A stretch of 64,000 nucleotides of DNA from Quercus robur (lineage: Eukaryota > Streptophyta > Magnoliopsida > Fagales > Fagaceae): the NCBI RefSeq assembly GCF_932294415.1, contig NC_065538.1, positions 13,460,330 to 13,524,329 of the forward strand, given 5' to 3'. Positions 1 to 10,005 of this stretch are shown here, piece after piece. A program made the translations under genes and the position numbers. The notes under the pieces are model-generated. The model did no database searches. It had not been told where the DNA came from and saw only the letters and a list, made by a program, of their open reading frames with translations. How positions within the stretch are numbered: the first letter of the stretch is position 1; each line of letters starts with the position of its first letter.

Positions 1-507
1 AGAGCATAAAATAGAGACAAACAACACCGAAAAGTACTTTTAAGTTCTCTGAATTTCCCCTGATGCCCTTCAGCCATCTCTTGATCCATGCCTGAATTGA
101 ATGCGCTGAAGGAAATCAGTTCTAATGGACAGATGAAACCAAACTAGATTCTAGATGACAAGAAAAAACGAGGAAGCTTTTTAATAGTTCCAAACAAATA
201 AAACCCATTTGCATACTTTAAATAAAACCAAACCAAATTATATTGGAAGGACTACAAGGAAAAATATAAGAATTAGAATTCTAGTTTATACATTTGAACT
301 ACCTGTCATGCAAACAAATTGAGCTTTGTGCTTATGGATTTCTAAAATAAGGACAACCCAGAAGCATAATTGTAAAACGAAGAAAACAATTAAACAACAA
401 GATGATATTTTTAAACCGTTAAATGTATACCAAGAACATTATTGAAGAATGGTGAAAGCTGCAAGTCAAGTCGTTTAAATACCACTGCTGTGCTACATGT
501 AGTTTTA
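1..507. other. AT-rich non-coding stretch
   Basis: No open frame, splice pattern or recognisable repeat terminus is visible here. The TNL gene interrupted at about 8064 might be expected to continue on the far side of the inserted retroelement, but no LRR-like reading frame was recognised in these bases on the minus strand. Confidence 0.5.
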
Positions 508-690
508 TGTTTACTGTTATTGCTGTTTAAGTCATCACGTGCTGATCATGTGATATTTGAGTTAGTTATTAGTAGATTGGTTTGTTAAGTTTGTTAATGT
601 GTTTGTGACTCAATGTATATAAGCTAATTAGGTTTTCAATAATAATCAAGCAGAGCATTTATTCATTCTGTTTTCTCTCTTCTAATTTCA
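508..690 (+). promoter_or_regulatory. copia 5' LTR (short, about 180 bp)
   Basis: This segment lies directly upstream of the primer-binding site and ends in CA at 690. It holds a TATA-like TATATAAG at 616-623, as expected for an LTR promoter. The left boundary (TGTTTACTG at 508) is a guess; it could start nearer 486. Confidence 0.5.
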
Positions 691-693
691 ATA

Positions 694-705
694 TGGTATC
701 AGAGC
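694..705 (+). other. primer-binding site (initiator tRNA-Met type)
   Basis: TGGTATCAGAGC, complementary to the 3' end of plant initiator tRNA-Met, is the standard copia primer site. It begins 3 bp after the LTR end, which fixes the LTR/internal boundary. Confidence 0.85.
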
Positions 706-896
706 AGGTTGGCTCGGTGTATTCCATCGATTCCTAACTCATCCTCCATTGTTGAGTTTTCTTGAAGCTTTCTTTTCACTCTGCAGTTCTTTTTCTTTCG
801 TTGATCCCTCTTCCAAAGTTTCTTTAATTCTTTGCTCATGTTTTTCTCTGATTCTTGAAACTAAGTTCACTATAAAACCTAGTTCAAGCTTCTCCA

Positions 897-1880
897 ATGG
901 CTTCCACAGCTGCCAATACAGATTCCGTATCATCTACTTCTCAAACCTCTGTACTTGTTTGGGAAAAACCATCCAGTCCCTATTTTTTGCATAGTAGCGA
1001 GAATCCTGGCTTGATTCTGGTTAATTGGCCTCTTACTGAAGAGAACTATGCTACTTGGAGCCGAGCTATCATTTATGCTCTTGATTCCAAGAACAAGACA
1101 GATTTCGTTGATGGCACCATTAAAGCTCCAACAAGTTCTTCAGATCCAATTTTCCCTACTTGGAAGAAATGCAACATAATGGTTTTCTCTTGGTTGATCA
1201 ATTCGATGTCCAAGGATCTGATTTCAAGTGTGATTTACTTGAATACTGCACAAGAAGTTTGGATAGACCTCAAGAATCGATTCTCTCAGAGTAATGGCCT
1301 TAGGGTTTTTGAACTTCGAAGAATGGTGAGTACTCTCTCTCTGGATAATCTCTCTGTGAGTAGTTATTACACAAGGTTCAAGGTAATCTGGGATGAATTG
1401 GTCAATTATAAGCCAATTCCCTCATGTTCTTATGGTATTTGCACCTGTGGTTCAATGGCTGCTCGGGTTAAGTATCAAGAAGAAGAGTGTACTATGAACT
1501 TCTTGATGGGGCTTAATGAATCTTTTGCAACTGTTAGGGGACAGATCCTACTGATGAAGCCCTTGCCTTCACTGAATTAAGTCTTCTCTCTTATCACTCA
1601 AGAAGAGAAGCAAAAAAGAGTTGGTTCTAATGCCATTGCAGTTGAATCTGTTGCTCTCTTCTCTAGAGGTTCTAATACCTCATCTAACAAGGGTAACTAT
1701 CCAGCAAGTTTAATGGTAAAAGGGAAAGGCCAGTTTGTTCACACTGTGGAATACTTGGGCATGTGGTGGACAAATGCTATAAGATTCATGGCTACCATCC
1801 TGGATATAAGAACAAAGGAAAAGGGCACTCAGCCAATCAGGTTTCACTGGGTTCCAATCTAGATAATGCAGATAGTATGG
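897..1880 (+). pseudogene. gag: copia gag polyprotein, broken
   Basis: The frame from the ATG at 897 codes for a copia-type Gag (gag-polypeptide/UBN2 family; motif NWPLTEENYATWSRA near residue 45). A TAA at 1578-1580 interrupts it. Downstream in the same frame the sequence still reads as Gag, and a CCHC zinc knuckle (CSHCGILGHVVDKC, about 1734-1775) follows, so the TAA is a nonsense mutation inside the gene, not its natural end. In the intact family Gag packages the element RNA into cytoplasmic virus-like particles. The start is chosen because the ATG lies about 200 bp after the primer site and is followed by a typical copia Gag N terminus. Confidence 0.75.
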
Positions 1881-1951
1881 AGGAATTGACTACAGTGGCT
1901 CTTACTTCTTCTCAGTGTCACCAACTCATGTCCATATTGTAGGCCCATACC

Positions 1952-2575
1952 TTGGGATCACAAGGCAATCAAGATTCTCCTCTTGGAACTCACCAAGCTG
2001 CCACACTCATCAGTCAAACTGCTCCTGTCACCAAATCCTTGCCATCTGGTATTTTTCACATTGTAGGTACTTTACCTATATCTAATATTGACAGTTTAGA
2101 TGAACTTGAATGCCTAGACTCTATTACTTCCATGCCTCTTTGCTTGCATTCCTCCACGAACTTAGATCACTCAGTTTTTTCTTCTAATCTTGTCATTCCA
2201 CCTGCCCTTTTACCTAATGAATGGATTATTGATAGTGGTGCTACTGACCACATGGTTCATTCCATTTCATATCTTACCAAAATCACTTTTGTAGCTCACA
2301 TCTCTGTAAAACTTCCTAATGGTGAATTTGTTTTAGCCACTCATGTTGGTCAAGTGCAGTTATCATGTGATTTGATTCTTGACAATGTGTTGTGTGTTCC
2401 TTCCTTTTCATTCAATCTTATCTCCATTGGGAAGTTAACACATTATCTAAGGTGTTGTTGCATTTTTCTATCTCAATTCTGTTTTATACAGGACTTACTC
2501 TAGTGGAAGACGATTGGTTTGGGTAGAAAGCATGGTGGCCTGTACATTCTATAGCAAACCAACTCTGCAAAGCTT
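1952..2575 (+). pseudogene. copia protease / pre-integrase remnant
   Basis: An open stretch contains the aspartic protease motif WIIDSGATDHM (about 2221-2255), which is the copia PR active site. It continues with the usual copia protease C-terminal region (LPNGEFVLATHVGQV). The frame is lost near 2500, although GLGRKHGGLYIL-like residues just beyond resemble the linker before the GAG-pre-integrase domain. Nothing of the integrase core follows. This is the last recognisable part of the upstream element before the switch to a SIRE-type reverse transcriptase. Confidence 0.65.
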
Positions 2576-2602
2576 TCTGTCCCAATTCAATTTTCCAATT
2601 TC

Positions 2603-3740
2603 ATGCCCACTACCTATCATGTGTTGTACCTCAAGAAGACACTTTATGGGTTAAAGCAAGCCCCTAGAGCTTGGTATGATCGACTCACACAATACTTGGT
2701 GTCACAAGGGTTCACAAGAGGAAAAACTGATCAAACTCTCTTCATCAAAAGGAAAGATGGTGAGTTGATAGTTGCGCAAGTCTATGTTGATGATATCATC
2801 TTTGGGTCGACTAAGGATGAGCTTGCTTATAGCTTCTCAAAACTCAAGCAGGTTGAGTTCGAGATGAGCATGATTGGAGAGCTGACTCACTTCCTTGGAT
2901 TGCAGATTCATCAACAAGATTCAGGTATATTCTTATCTCAATCTAAATATGCTAAGAATCTTGTGAAAAAGTTTGGTTTGGAATCTGCTAGTTCTGTCAG
3001 AACCCCTATGAGCCCAAATGTTAAACTCACTGTTGACTTGTTAGGTAAAAGTGTAGATTCATCTCTATATAGAAGCATGAGTCTTCATTACCTTACTACT
3101 AGTAGACCTAACATTAGTTACAGTGTAGGAGTGTGTGCTAGATATCAGGCTAATCTCAAAGAGTCTTATATGACTGCTTTAAAAAGAATCATAAAGTATA
3201 TTAAAACCACTGCTGATTTTGGTGTGTGGTACGGCAAGGACACAAATGATGTCTTAGCTGGGTATTCTGACGCTGATTGGGCTGTGAATGCTGATGATAG
3301 AAAGAGTACATCGGGGGGTTATTTTTATGTGGGTAAAACCTTGTCTCCTAGACGAGCAAAAAGCAGAATTCCATCTCTTTATCCACTGCAGAAGCTGAGT
3401 ACATCATTGCCGGTAGCTGTTGCACCCAACTTCTATGGATGTGAAAACTCCTCCATGATTATGTTATTTGTCAAGAACATCTCACCATCTACTGTGACAA
3501 TACCAGTGTCATAAACATCTCTAAGAATCCGGTTCAACATTCTCGAACCAAACACATAGAGATTCGACATCACTTCATTAGGTAGCTTGTCGAAGATGGT
3601 ACACTTACTCTTGAGTTTATTCACACTGATGATTAGAAGGCTGATTTGTTTACCAAACCACTTGATAGCAAACGGTTTGAATTCTTTCGTCAAAACATTG
3701 GTGTTATCTTTATGGATTGATCCTTTTCTCTCCTCCTTCT
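2603..3740 (+). pseudogene. pol: SIRE-like reverse transcriptase and RNase H, frameshifted
   Basis: The open part (to 3514) starts in the middle of the RT domain at a copia motif (LYGLKQAPRAWYDRL, near residue 15), followed by the catalytic YVDDIIFGS and the RNase H entry DADWAVNADDRKSTSGG. After about 3330 the RNase H part is spread over more than one frame: fragments resembling its end ([30 protein letters not shown]) are readable up to about 3720, separated by stops and at least one frameshift. The first half of RT and all of integrase are absent, so no active polymerase can be made. No promoter or start codon context supports the first ATG. Confidence 0.8.
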
Positions 3741-4639
3741 TCCTCATGCATTTGCATCTAGTTTTATGCTTTGCTTTGTTTAACATGTTTTTTGTTTTTT
3801 TTGTTTTCAGTTTTGTTTATTTATTTTTTTCATAAAAAAAAAATTGAAAAATAAAAAAAATACAAAAATAGTGTGTGTTTTGTGTACATTGGTACTTGTG
3901 TACCTTGGATGGCCATTGAAACAGAGTTTTCTAAATTCTGTATCTTTTGTAGCTTAGATTAGCATCTCTATGCACAACTAAGCAAGTGAGCTTTGTGGCT
4001 CTTGTTTGTGATGAGTAAGATTAAATTATCTCTTGTACTTAACACTCGTATCACTCTTTTTGATGGGAAGGACTAAAAAAATCCTAAGAGAAAGGCATAA
4101 ATAACCATCTCACCACTGTTGCTCGCCAATTATGAATGACATTTGTGTGCTTCGGCATAGCAAAATTGGAATGTCAAATGCTTAACATAATTGGGTATTT
4201 CTTTTCTATCTCTTATATGTCCATGCATGGTTTGCTTAAAAGAAAAATATGCAAAGAAAAATAAAAAACAAAAAGATCAAAATGCTTTTAAATATTATTG
4301 CAAGCGTGTACTCTAGGAGATGTGGGAGTTATAGGATGTACCTCGAAGGTGATAGTTCCCATCAAACAGTTATATGTTGACACCTTTGTAATCTTGTAAT
4401 GTTCTTCACACACAACACGCAATATTCTTTACTACTTTTGATACATGTGCAGGTACAATGTAATTTGACCATCACAAGGTTTACATGTGTTAATGTATGC
4501 TCACTAAACTATCTTGACTTATTTTTGAAATATAAAATTGGTTAGACTTGTTTAGTGTGTGTGTGCGTTTTTGGGATCTATGTGCTTAAAATCTTTGTTG
4601 AGAGATGATTTTGAGAGATTAAAATCATATTTGTGTTTT

Positions 4640-4870
4640 CCCCTTCTTGAAAAACTGGTTTTTAGCAACCTCGATAGCTCTCGACAGCAACCTCGATCTA
4701 ACGAGCAACTTTCTGACCCCTCGATAGATCCTCGACAGCACCTTCGATCTATCGAGATTCCTGTTGCCTTGGACATATGCTCAATAGCAGCATCTATCAA
4801 AGCCTTTAAAGCTTGACAGATCCTCAATACCTCTCGATCTATCGAGAATTACTAAAAGGCTATATAAGGG
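4640..4870 (+). promoter_or_regulatory. internal promoter-like region of the SIRE-like element
   Basis: Repeated words of the type CTCGACAGC, CTCGATAGATC and TCGATCTATCGAG occur at about 4670-4850, immediately upstream of a TATA box (TATATAAG, 4861-4868). About 30 bp beyond the TATA box begins a pyrimidine-rich leader. A splice donor (5006), an acceptor (5391) and an ATG (5401) follow. The arrangement fits a separate promoter for the accessory gene. Activity is inferred only. Confidence 0.5.
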
Positions 4871-5005
4871 GCGCTCGCGATTCAGATCTCATTTCTCTCA
4901 TTTTCTCTCGATCTTCTTGCCTTTTCACCTCCCAAAACCTCTCTCACTCACCTTAAACCTCTTCCTCAAGGTTTCTTCGAGCTTAATTAATTTTTTCCTC
5001 ACTTG

Positions 5006-5391
5006 GTAAGTCTCTAATCCCTCATTTTAATGCATTTCATGTTTTAAAACCTAAGTTTTGGGATTTTTGAAAAATTTTGGGGTTTTCAAAATTGTTGAGG
5101 TTTTTGTGAAATTTTTGGGATGGGTTTTGAAGATTTGATCTTAAAAACTTCATACATTGCATCTCATGAGCATTATAACAGTATTGTCATGCATTTAGAT
5201 GTGTGCAATTGATTATGTACTGTTAGGTTTGGATTGGGCTGACCCCATGATGCAATTTCTTTTGCATGTCACATGTTCATGCATTCCCATGCATATGTTC
5301 CTTCTTTTCAATATACTTGCTATATTTGAAGTGTATTTGGGACTTTTCTGATTGTTTACTCTCTCTCTCTCCCTTCCTCCGTTTACGTTAG
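5006..5391 (+). other. leader (5' UTR) intron of the accessory gene
   Basis: Donor TTG|GTAAGTCTCT and acceptor GTTTACGTTAG flank 386 T-rich bases. The acceptor is 10 bp upstream of the ATG at 5401. The same donor decamer opens the leader intron of the antisense gene of the Tat element at 23152. Confidence 0.5.
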
Positions 5392-5400
5392 TCTGCTTCT

Positions 5401-6600
5401 ATGGCACCCAAACATAAATCCACTTTGTCTTGGAACCCTCTTCGTTTTGGGGTATCCACTTTTGTTGACACTACTCCATCTCATGTTCAGTTCTGTGATG
5501 AGAAGGCCAAATCGGACTTCTTTGAGAACTTTTCTTAACGAGGCATTCATTCTGAACGCCAAGTCATCTTGTCGGATTTCTTCGACATTAACCTTCCCAC
5601 TGTCATCTATAGTAAGGGATGGGGGCCACTATGTGACGCCCCGGTCACTTGTCCATCCATGTTGATTTAAGAGTTCTACTTCAACATGCATGAATTTGAT
5701 TTTTCAGTACCTCATTTCATTTCTCACATTCGAGGTACGCGCATTGTTGTCACACTAGAGATTGTCTCTGATGTGCTCCATGTCCCCAGGGTGGAGTTTC
5801 TTGACTACCCTGATTATGATCGTCTTAAGACAGTGTCTAAAGATGAGCTTATCTCTTCTTTTTGTGAGCGACCATCTGACTGGGGTGAGCATTAGTTCAC
5901 TTCATGTTCGGGCTTTGCAAAAGGCTCTCGTTTCCTTAACATGGTCATGACTTTTGTACTTCATCCTTTCCCTCACTATAACTCTATCATTGAGCCCCGT
6001 GCTCAATTTTTGCTCTCTCTTTTAGAAAACCTTAGTATAGACTTTCCCTCCCACTTCATTCTTTCTATTCTAGATGTGTATAGGGATTCGGTGACCTGTG
6101 ATAAGCTCATCTTCCCTTTAGTTATCACGAGGCTTCTATGCCATTTTGATGTTCCTTTTCTCTCTTCCGATCCCTTTCATGTCATGGGTGCTATAGATGC
6201 TGGTATCGTTAAACGCAGTGAGGCACATCTACATTCTCAATGGGTCAGATTGACTGCCACTCCGGCTCTTTCTACTCTATCCACCTCCGCTCCCTCTTCC
6301 TCTGTGGGTGGAGTGACTCTGGATGTGATCATGACCCAGCTTTAGCGCATGGATGCTCGCCTTGACACTCTCACTGATGAGATGTGTCAGGTGAACACCC
6401 GTGTTGGCCGTATTGCTAGACAGTAGGCTTGCCTTGGTGGCTTTGTGGAGTCTCCCTCTCCTCCTCCCGAGGTATCCGAGGATGACGAGGCATCTGAGGA
6501 CGATGACTTCGACGACGATGATGATGATAAGGATGGAGATGCTAGCTCTTCCAGTGCTGATGAGATGTCTACCATTTTGTTAGGAGGAGTGTTTATATGA
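5401..6600 (+). pseudogene. retrotransposon accessory protein (putative plant transposon protein domain), decayed
   Basis: The ATG at 5401 opens a frame starting MAPKHKSTLSWNPLRF. Successive pieces in different frames (to 5536, 5686-5895, 5941-6345) read as one protein of the 'putative plant transposon protein' family (Pfam Transposase_32, assigned from memory): segments such as RGTRIVVTLEIVSDVLHVPR, DELISSFCERPSDWG and MVMTFVLHPFPHYNSI. The tail is Ser/Thr-rich and then strongly acidic (Asp/Glu run about 6476-6545), as in that family. At least two frameshifts and several stops (the first TAA at about 5536) make it a pseudogene. Function of the family is unknown; in SIRE-lineage elements it occupies the place of the env-like gene. 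Confidence 0.6.
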
Positions 6601-7028
6601 GGGATGTAGTGAGGATTTGATGTATCTTTTTCTTTTCTTTCTATTGGAGATACATTATTCTTGTACATGGGTCTTGTGACCATTATTGACATATATTGTA
6701 CTTATTTTCTTTATATGTTGAGGTATGTTTCTTTTCACCTACCCTTACATGTGTTGTTTCTTTTCTCTCTTTATGCATATGCTTCTTATTACTTGTATGC
6801 AATCTATTATTTCCGTTTCACATAAAGATGCCTTGATGAGTTTTGTTTAAAGTGTTTTAGAAATACAGGTTGTCAAAGTCTACTTGCCATAAACTCTCTT
6901 TTTGCAAAGTTTTTCAAGAGTTTGTGTTAGGATAGATTTTATTGTATTCAACCAGTGAATATGAGTTGAGTGATTTATGACTTCTCTCATATGTTCATTT
7001 GTTTGTTGTGGTTTTGTCATGGATTGCC

Positions 7029-7039
7029 AAAGGGGGAGA
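7029..7039 (+). other. polypurine tract
   Basis: AAAGGGGGAGA immediately precedes the LTR start TGTTAGG. This is the classic second-strand primer of copia elements and defines the internal/3' LTR boundary and plus orientation. Confidence 0.85.
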
Positions 7040-7040
7040 T

Positions 7041-8064
7041 TGTTAGGACATATGTGTTTCACATGTTTAGGAACATATGTCACTATTTTATGTAATTGGC
7101 TAATCCTTTGACAAAATGCACTTTACTTGTATTTGGGTAGATCTAGGATGTGTTTAATACTTCAAGAAACAAGGTTTCAAGATCAAGTGTTAAAGTCATG
7201 CAAGTCTATCCAAGATTCAAGTTGAAAAAGTATCTGTCATTAAAGTTTGACAGCTAGCTTGATAACTAGCATCTATTGAGCTTAAAGAGCTGTCTAAGCC
7301 CGTGGCTCGACAGTAACTCAACAGATAGGTATTTGTCGAGGTTTAAGAAAAACAGATTTATTTGTTCTGTTTTCTTCCAACCTGTGATTATGTGTTTGAG
7401 CTTTCTTTTCTCTCAACCCTAGACATATAAAAGGATTATTTTAAGGGCCGTCAAAGGGAACACAAGTTGCACAAGTGTTGAGCAAAGTTTGTTCATGCAA
7501 ATTGTGACTGGAGACAAAGTTTGCCCTAGTTCATCTCTCCAGTGAAGAAGCTGCTGTGTTTGTGCATCGTAGGGTTTTGTAATCGAGCATCTTCTTGATT
7601 TTCATCGTGTGGATGAACTGAAGAACTTTGTAGCCAACAACCTTCTCTAGTTGGTGATTAAAGTCGCGTACTGGGATCCGTATAATTGGTTAGTCACGTA
7701 CTGGGAGTCGTGCATTACAAGGAGAGATTGTCACTATAGAACAAGTCCAATTGGGTATTGGGGTAAGGGTTCAACTGTAGGTGGTATAAGGTACTAAAAT
7801 TCCTTTACTTGTAACCACTTGTTTTGATAATAGTGGATTCTCGGGAGTAGTGACTTTAAAATCACCCGGTGGGGTTTTTGCCGTGTAGGTTTTCCCCATT
7901 TGAAATCAAATCACGGTGTCAACTTAATTTCCGCTGCATACTTGGTTTAATTGGTGATTTGTTTATGCTACCACGTGCAGTGCATGTTAATTTGATTAAT
8001 TAATAAACTTGACTAATTAATCAATTAATTAATCATAAGAGGTCAATACATTTTTGGCCTATTA
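7041..8064 (+). repeat. 3' LTR of the SIRE-like copia element
   Basis: The LTR starts TGTTAGGACA right after the polypurine tract. Inside are degenerate TCGACAG / TATTTGTCGAG words like those of the internal promoter (about 7250-7350), a TATA-like ACATATAAAAGG (about 7424), and a U5 region with GGGATCCG/GGGAGTCG repeats (about 7670-7715). The end is placed at GGCCTATTA (8064), a weak inverted match to TGTTAGG; an end at CAATACA (8050) is possible. Beyond it minus-strand TNL coding sequence starts. No second copy of this LTR lies in the window, so age cannot be judged. Confidence 0.7.
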
Positions 8065-9504
8065 TTTTGACAAGCTCATTTGACTGGAAATTTGATGGCA
8101 AAGATTTCAAAGGGTACTCACTCCAATCAAGAAATCTTAAGCTCTTAGGAAGAAGTTTGAGATCATGCATTAGGTGAATGCTATCAATTTTGAGCAATTT
8201 CAAGCAAGACATCTTTGAAAAGGATTCAGGATTTCAATTTGCCTCATTTGAATAAGAACCATAGGGTAACCATAAGAATATGCCTTGAATTTTTTTTGTT
8301 CCCTAGTAATCATGAACAAAAGGGATTAGTGAATTGCAAAAATACTCTAAGTTAAACAATGTTATTGAATAATATAATAAGATATATGCTTGGGTTTTAT
8401 TAATAACCTCTTACCGTATTTTTTGTTAGCATATTGTCAATATCTTTATACAACCACAATCTGCTATGCTCCCCAGGATCGTTAGGGGACTCTTGACGAA
8501 CTATATCTTGACCCATTTGTTGGACTAAATCATGCATCCACAATTGCTTGTAATGCCATTTGATGAGAGATTTTTCTTTAAGAACACTTAATCCAATTTT
8601 AGGATAAAGCTCAAGATAATCTAATATTTCTATGATGGTATCTTGATCCTCATGATTAAAGAAACATGCAATATACAAGAAAATTTCTTTCTCTGTTTCT
8701 GATAGTCCATCAAAACTTATTTGAAGTATATTGAGATTTTTTCTTTTAGGAAATGCTTGAAGCCTATTTAATTCACTTTTCCAATCATTTTTACTTCTCC
8801 CTAACAAAAAGGAACCCAAAATATCAATGGCTAAAGGAAGGCCATTAGCATAATCTACATAGGCTTGGGACAACTCCAGAAAATCTTCATTAGGATGTTC
8901 TTTTCTAAAAGCTTGCACATTAAAAAGATGAAAAGCATCATTATAATCCAATCCTTCAACCTCATATTTTTCATCTACTTTATGTTTTAGCAAATCCTCA
9001 TCTCTTGTTGTAATTATAACTCTACTACCCAGGCCAAACCAATCATGCTCCCCAACTAATTTGTTTAGTTGGTCTAAATCATTTACATCATCAAGAACAA
9101 GAAGAATCTTTTTGTGACATAACCTAGTCTTGATCATGAGAGCTCCATTATCAACGTCTTGTACCTTGATATCTTTGTGCATTAATAATTCATTCAAAAG
9201 TGTTTGTTGTACTTGATGTAAACCATGTATTTTAGAGACTTCCCTGATGTTAGCAATAAAACTACAAGCTTCAAACTGATTGGAAACTATTCTATAAACA
9301 ACTCTAGCAAGAGTTGTTTTACCCATTCCTCCTATCCCCCAAATTCCTATAATGCGAACATTGTCTGACGTTATAGCTAATAATGACTTCAATTTCTCAA
9401 CTTGGGAATTTATTCCTACTAGTCCCTTGGTATCGACTGAGAATGTATAACTGAGATTATTTAATATCACTTTCACAATGTCTTGAATTAATTCTGCCTC
9501 AGAC
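8065..9504 (-). pseudogene. TIR-NBS-LRR disease-resistance gene fragment, interrupted by a retrotransposon
   Basis: The exon 9504-8415 encodes a TNL NB-ARC domain. Motifs in order are P-loop GIGGMGKTTLAR, kinase-2 KILLVLDDVND, RNBS-B GSRVIITTRDE, GLPLAI and MHDLVQQMG. The acceptor is CTTTGCAG (9505); the donor is ACG|GTAAGA at 8414. A 112-bp phase-0 intron leads to acceptor CTAG (8303) and the LRR exon from 8302, readable as GIFLWLPYGSYSNEAN, a stop (TGA, + strand 8234-8236, at the place of a conserved Trp), then NPESFSKMSCLKLLKI up to SNELVK. There the frame meets the SIRE LTR (about 8064). NB-ARC proteins act as intracellular immune receptors switching by ADP/ATP exchange. The TIR exon, expected above 9504, was not found to 12.5 kb. 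Stop, LTR insertion and missing TIR make this a pseudogene. Confidence 0.9.
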
Positions 9505-9817
9505 CTGCAAAGAAGAGAGAACAATTAATTGTAAGTCTGAACCTACCACACAAGACCCAAAATGAACTTTAGTAGATATATGGCATTCAATTTAGTTGGT
9601 TAGAACTGAAATAATGTATCATTATTAGGAGTTCAAAGGGGGAAATAGTGGCTACTATGTGTAAGACGATAGAGGCCTTTTTTTTTCCTCCTCTTCTGTG
9701 GAAGCTATAGTTATGGAAAGAGGCCTCATTTTTGCAAAGGTTTAAACTGAAATTGGGATGCATAAATGTTATTGAATGCTTCAAGCCAAACTCGAAATAA
9801 CTACCCATATAAGTTTT

Positions 9818-9992
9818 ATTTTTTATTTTTTTTATTTTTTTTTTATGCAAGATAGAATTTCTACTCTAGCATAATCTAAGTGTATATGTGTGTGAAGCTC
9901 CTTCCTGGAGATTTTAAACCCCGGCCCTTCCTCCCCACACCTCACAAGTACTTATACTTGTAGAGTAACCATCGCACCAAGGGTATGCGGTG
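9818..9992 (-). mobile_element. tRNA-derived SINE with perfect target duplication
   Basis: On the minus strand the element starts ACCGCATACCCTTGGTGCGATGG (tRNA-like A-box region shortened here to TTGGTGCGATGG), has a B-box-like GGGGTTTAAAATC, and ends in an A-rich tail (T-rich on +, from 9818). Flanks CCATATAAGTTTT at 9805-9817 and 9993-10005 are identical 13-mers, the target-site duplication of LINE-machinery-mediated insertion. It lies just upstream of the TNL NB-ARC exon, probably in what was its first intron. Confidence 0.85.
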
Positions 9993-10005
9993 CCATATAA
10001 GTTTT

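Larger units (their letters stand above)
508..2595 (+). mobile_element. 5' half of a Ty1/copia retrotransposon (Retrofit/Ale-like)
   Basis: Order seen: a short LTR ending in CA at 690, a primer-binding site at 694-705, a gag frame from 897, a CCHC zinc knuckle, and an aspartic protease motif. The coding order is that of copia elements (gag, PR, then INT, RT, RH). Integrase, RT, RNase H and the matching 3' LTR are absent. After about 2590 the sequence switches to a different copia lineage. The element is therefore a truncated, decayed 5' half. The LTR start is placed by the first TGTT and is uncertain, because no second LTR copy exists for comparison. Confidence 0.7.
2600..8064 (+). mobile_element. 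3' half of a SIRE/Maximus-like copia retrotransposon
   Basis: The parts run in order: RT and RNase H (2603-3740), a long spacer with its own promoter-like region (about 4640-4870), a leader intron (5006-5391), an accessory gene remnant (5401-6600), a polypurine tract (7029-7039) and an LTR (7041 to about 8064). This is the 3' layout of SIRE-lineage elements, which carry an extra gene after pol. The gag, protease and integrase parts and the 5' LTR are missing. The LTR end abuts coding sequence of a TNL resistance gene. The left edge near 2600 joins a different copia element, and the mechanism of that join is not visible. Confidence 0.75.

Noticed and set aside
9587..9850. Minus-strand frame of 87 codons as the missing TIR exon of the TNL gene
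   Set aside because: No TIR motif (no SFRGEDTR-like start or later TIR boxes); part of it is SINE tail and intron-like sequence.
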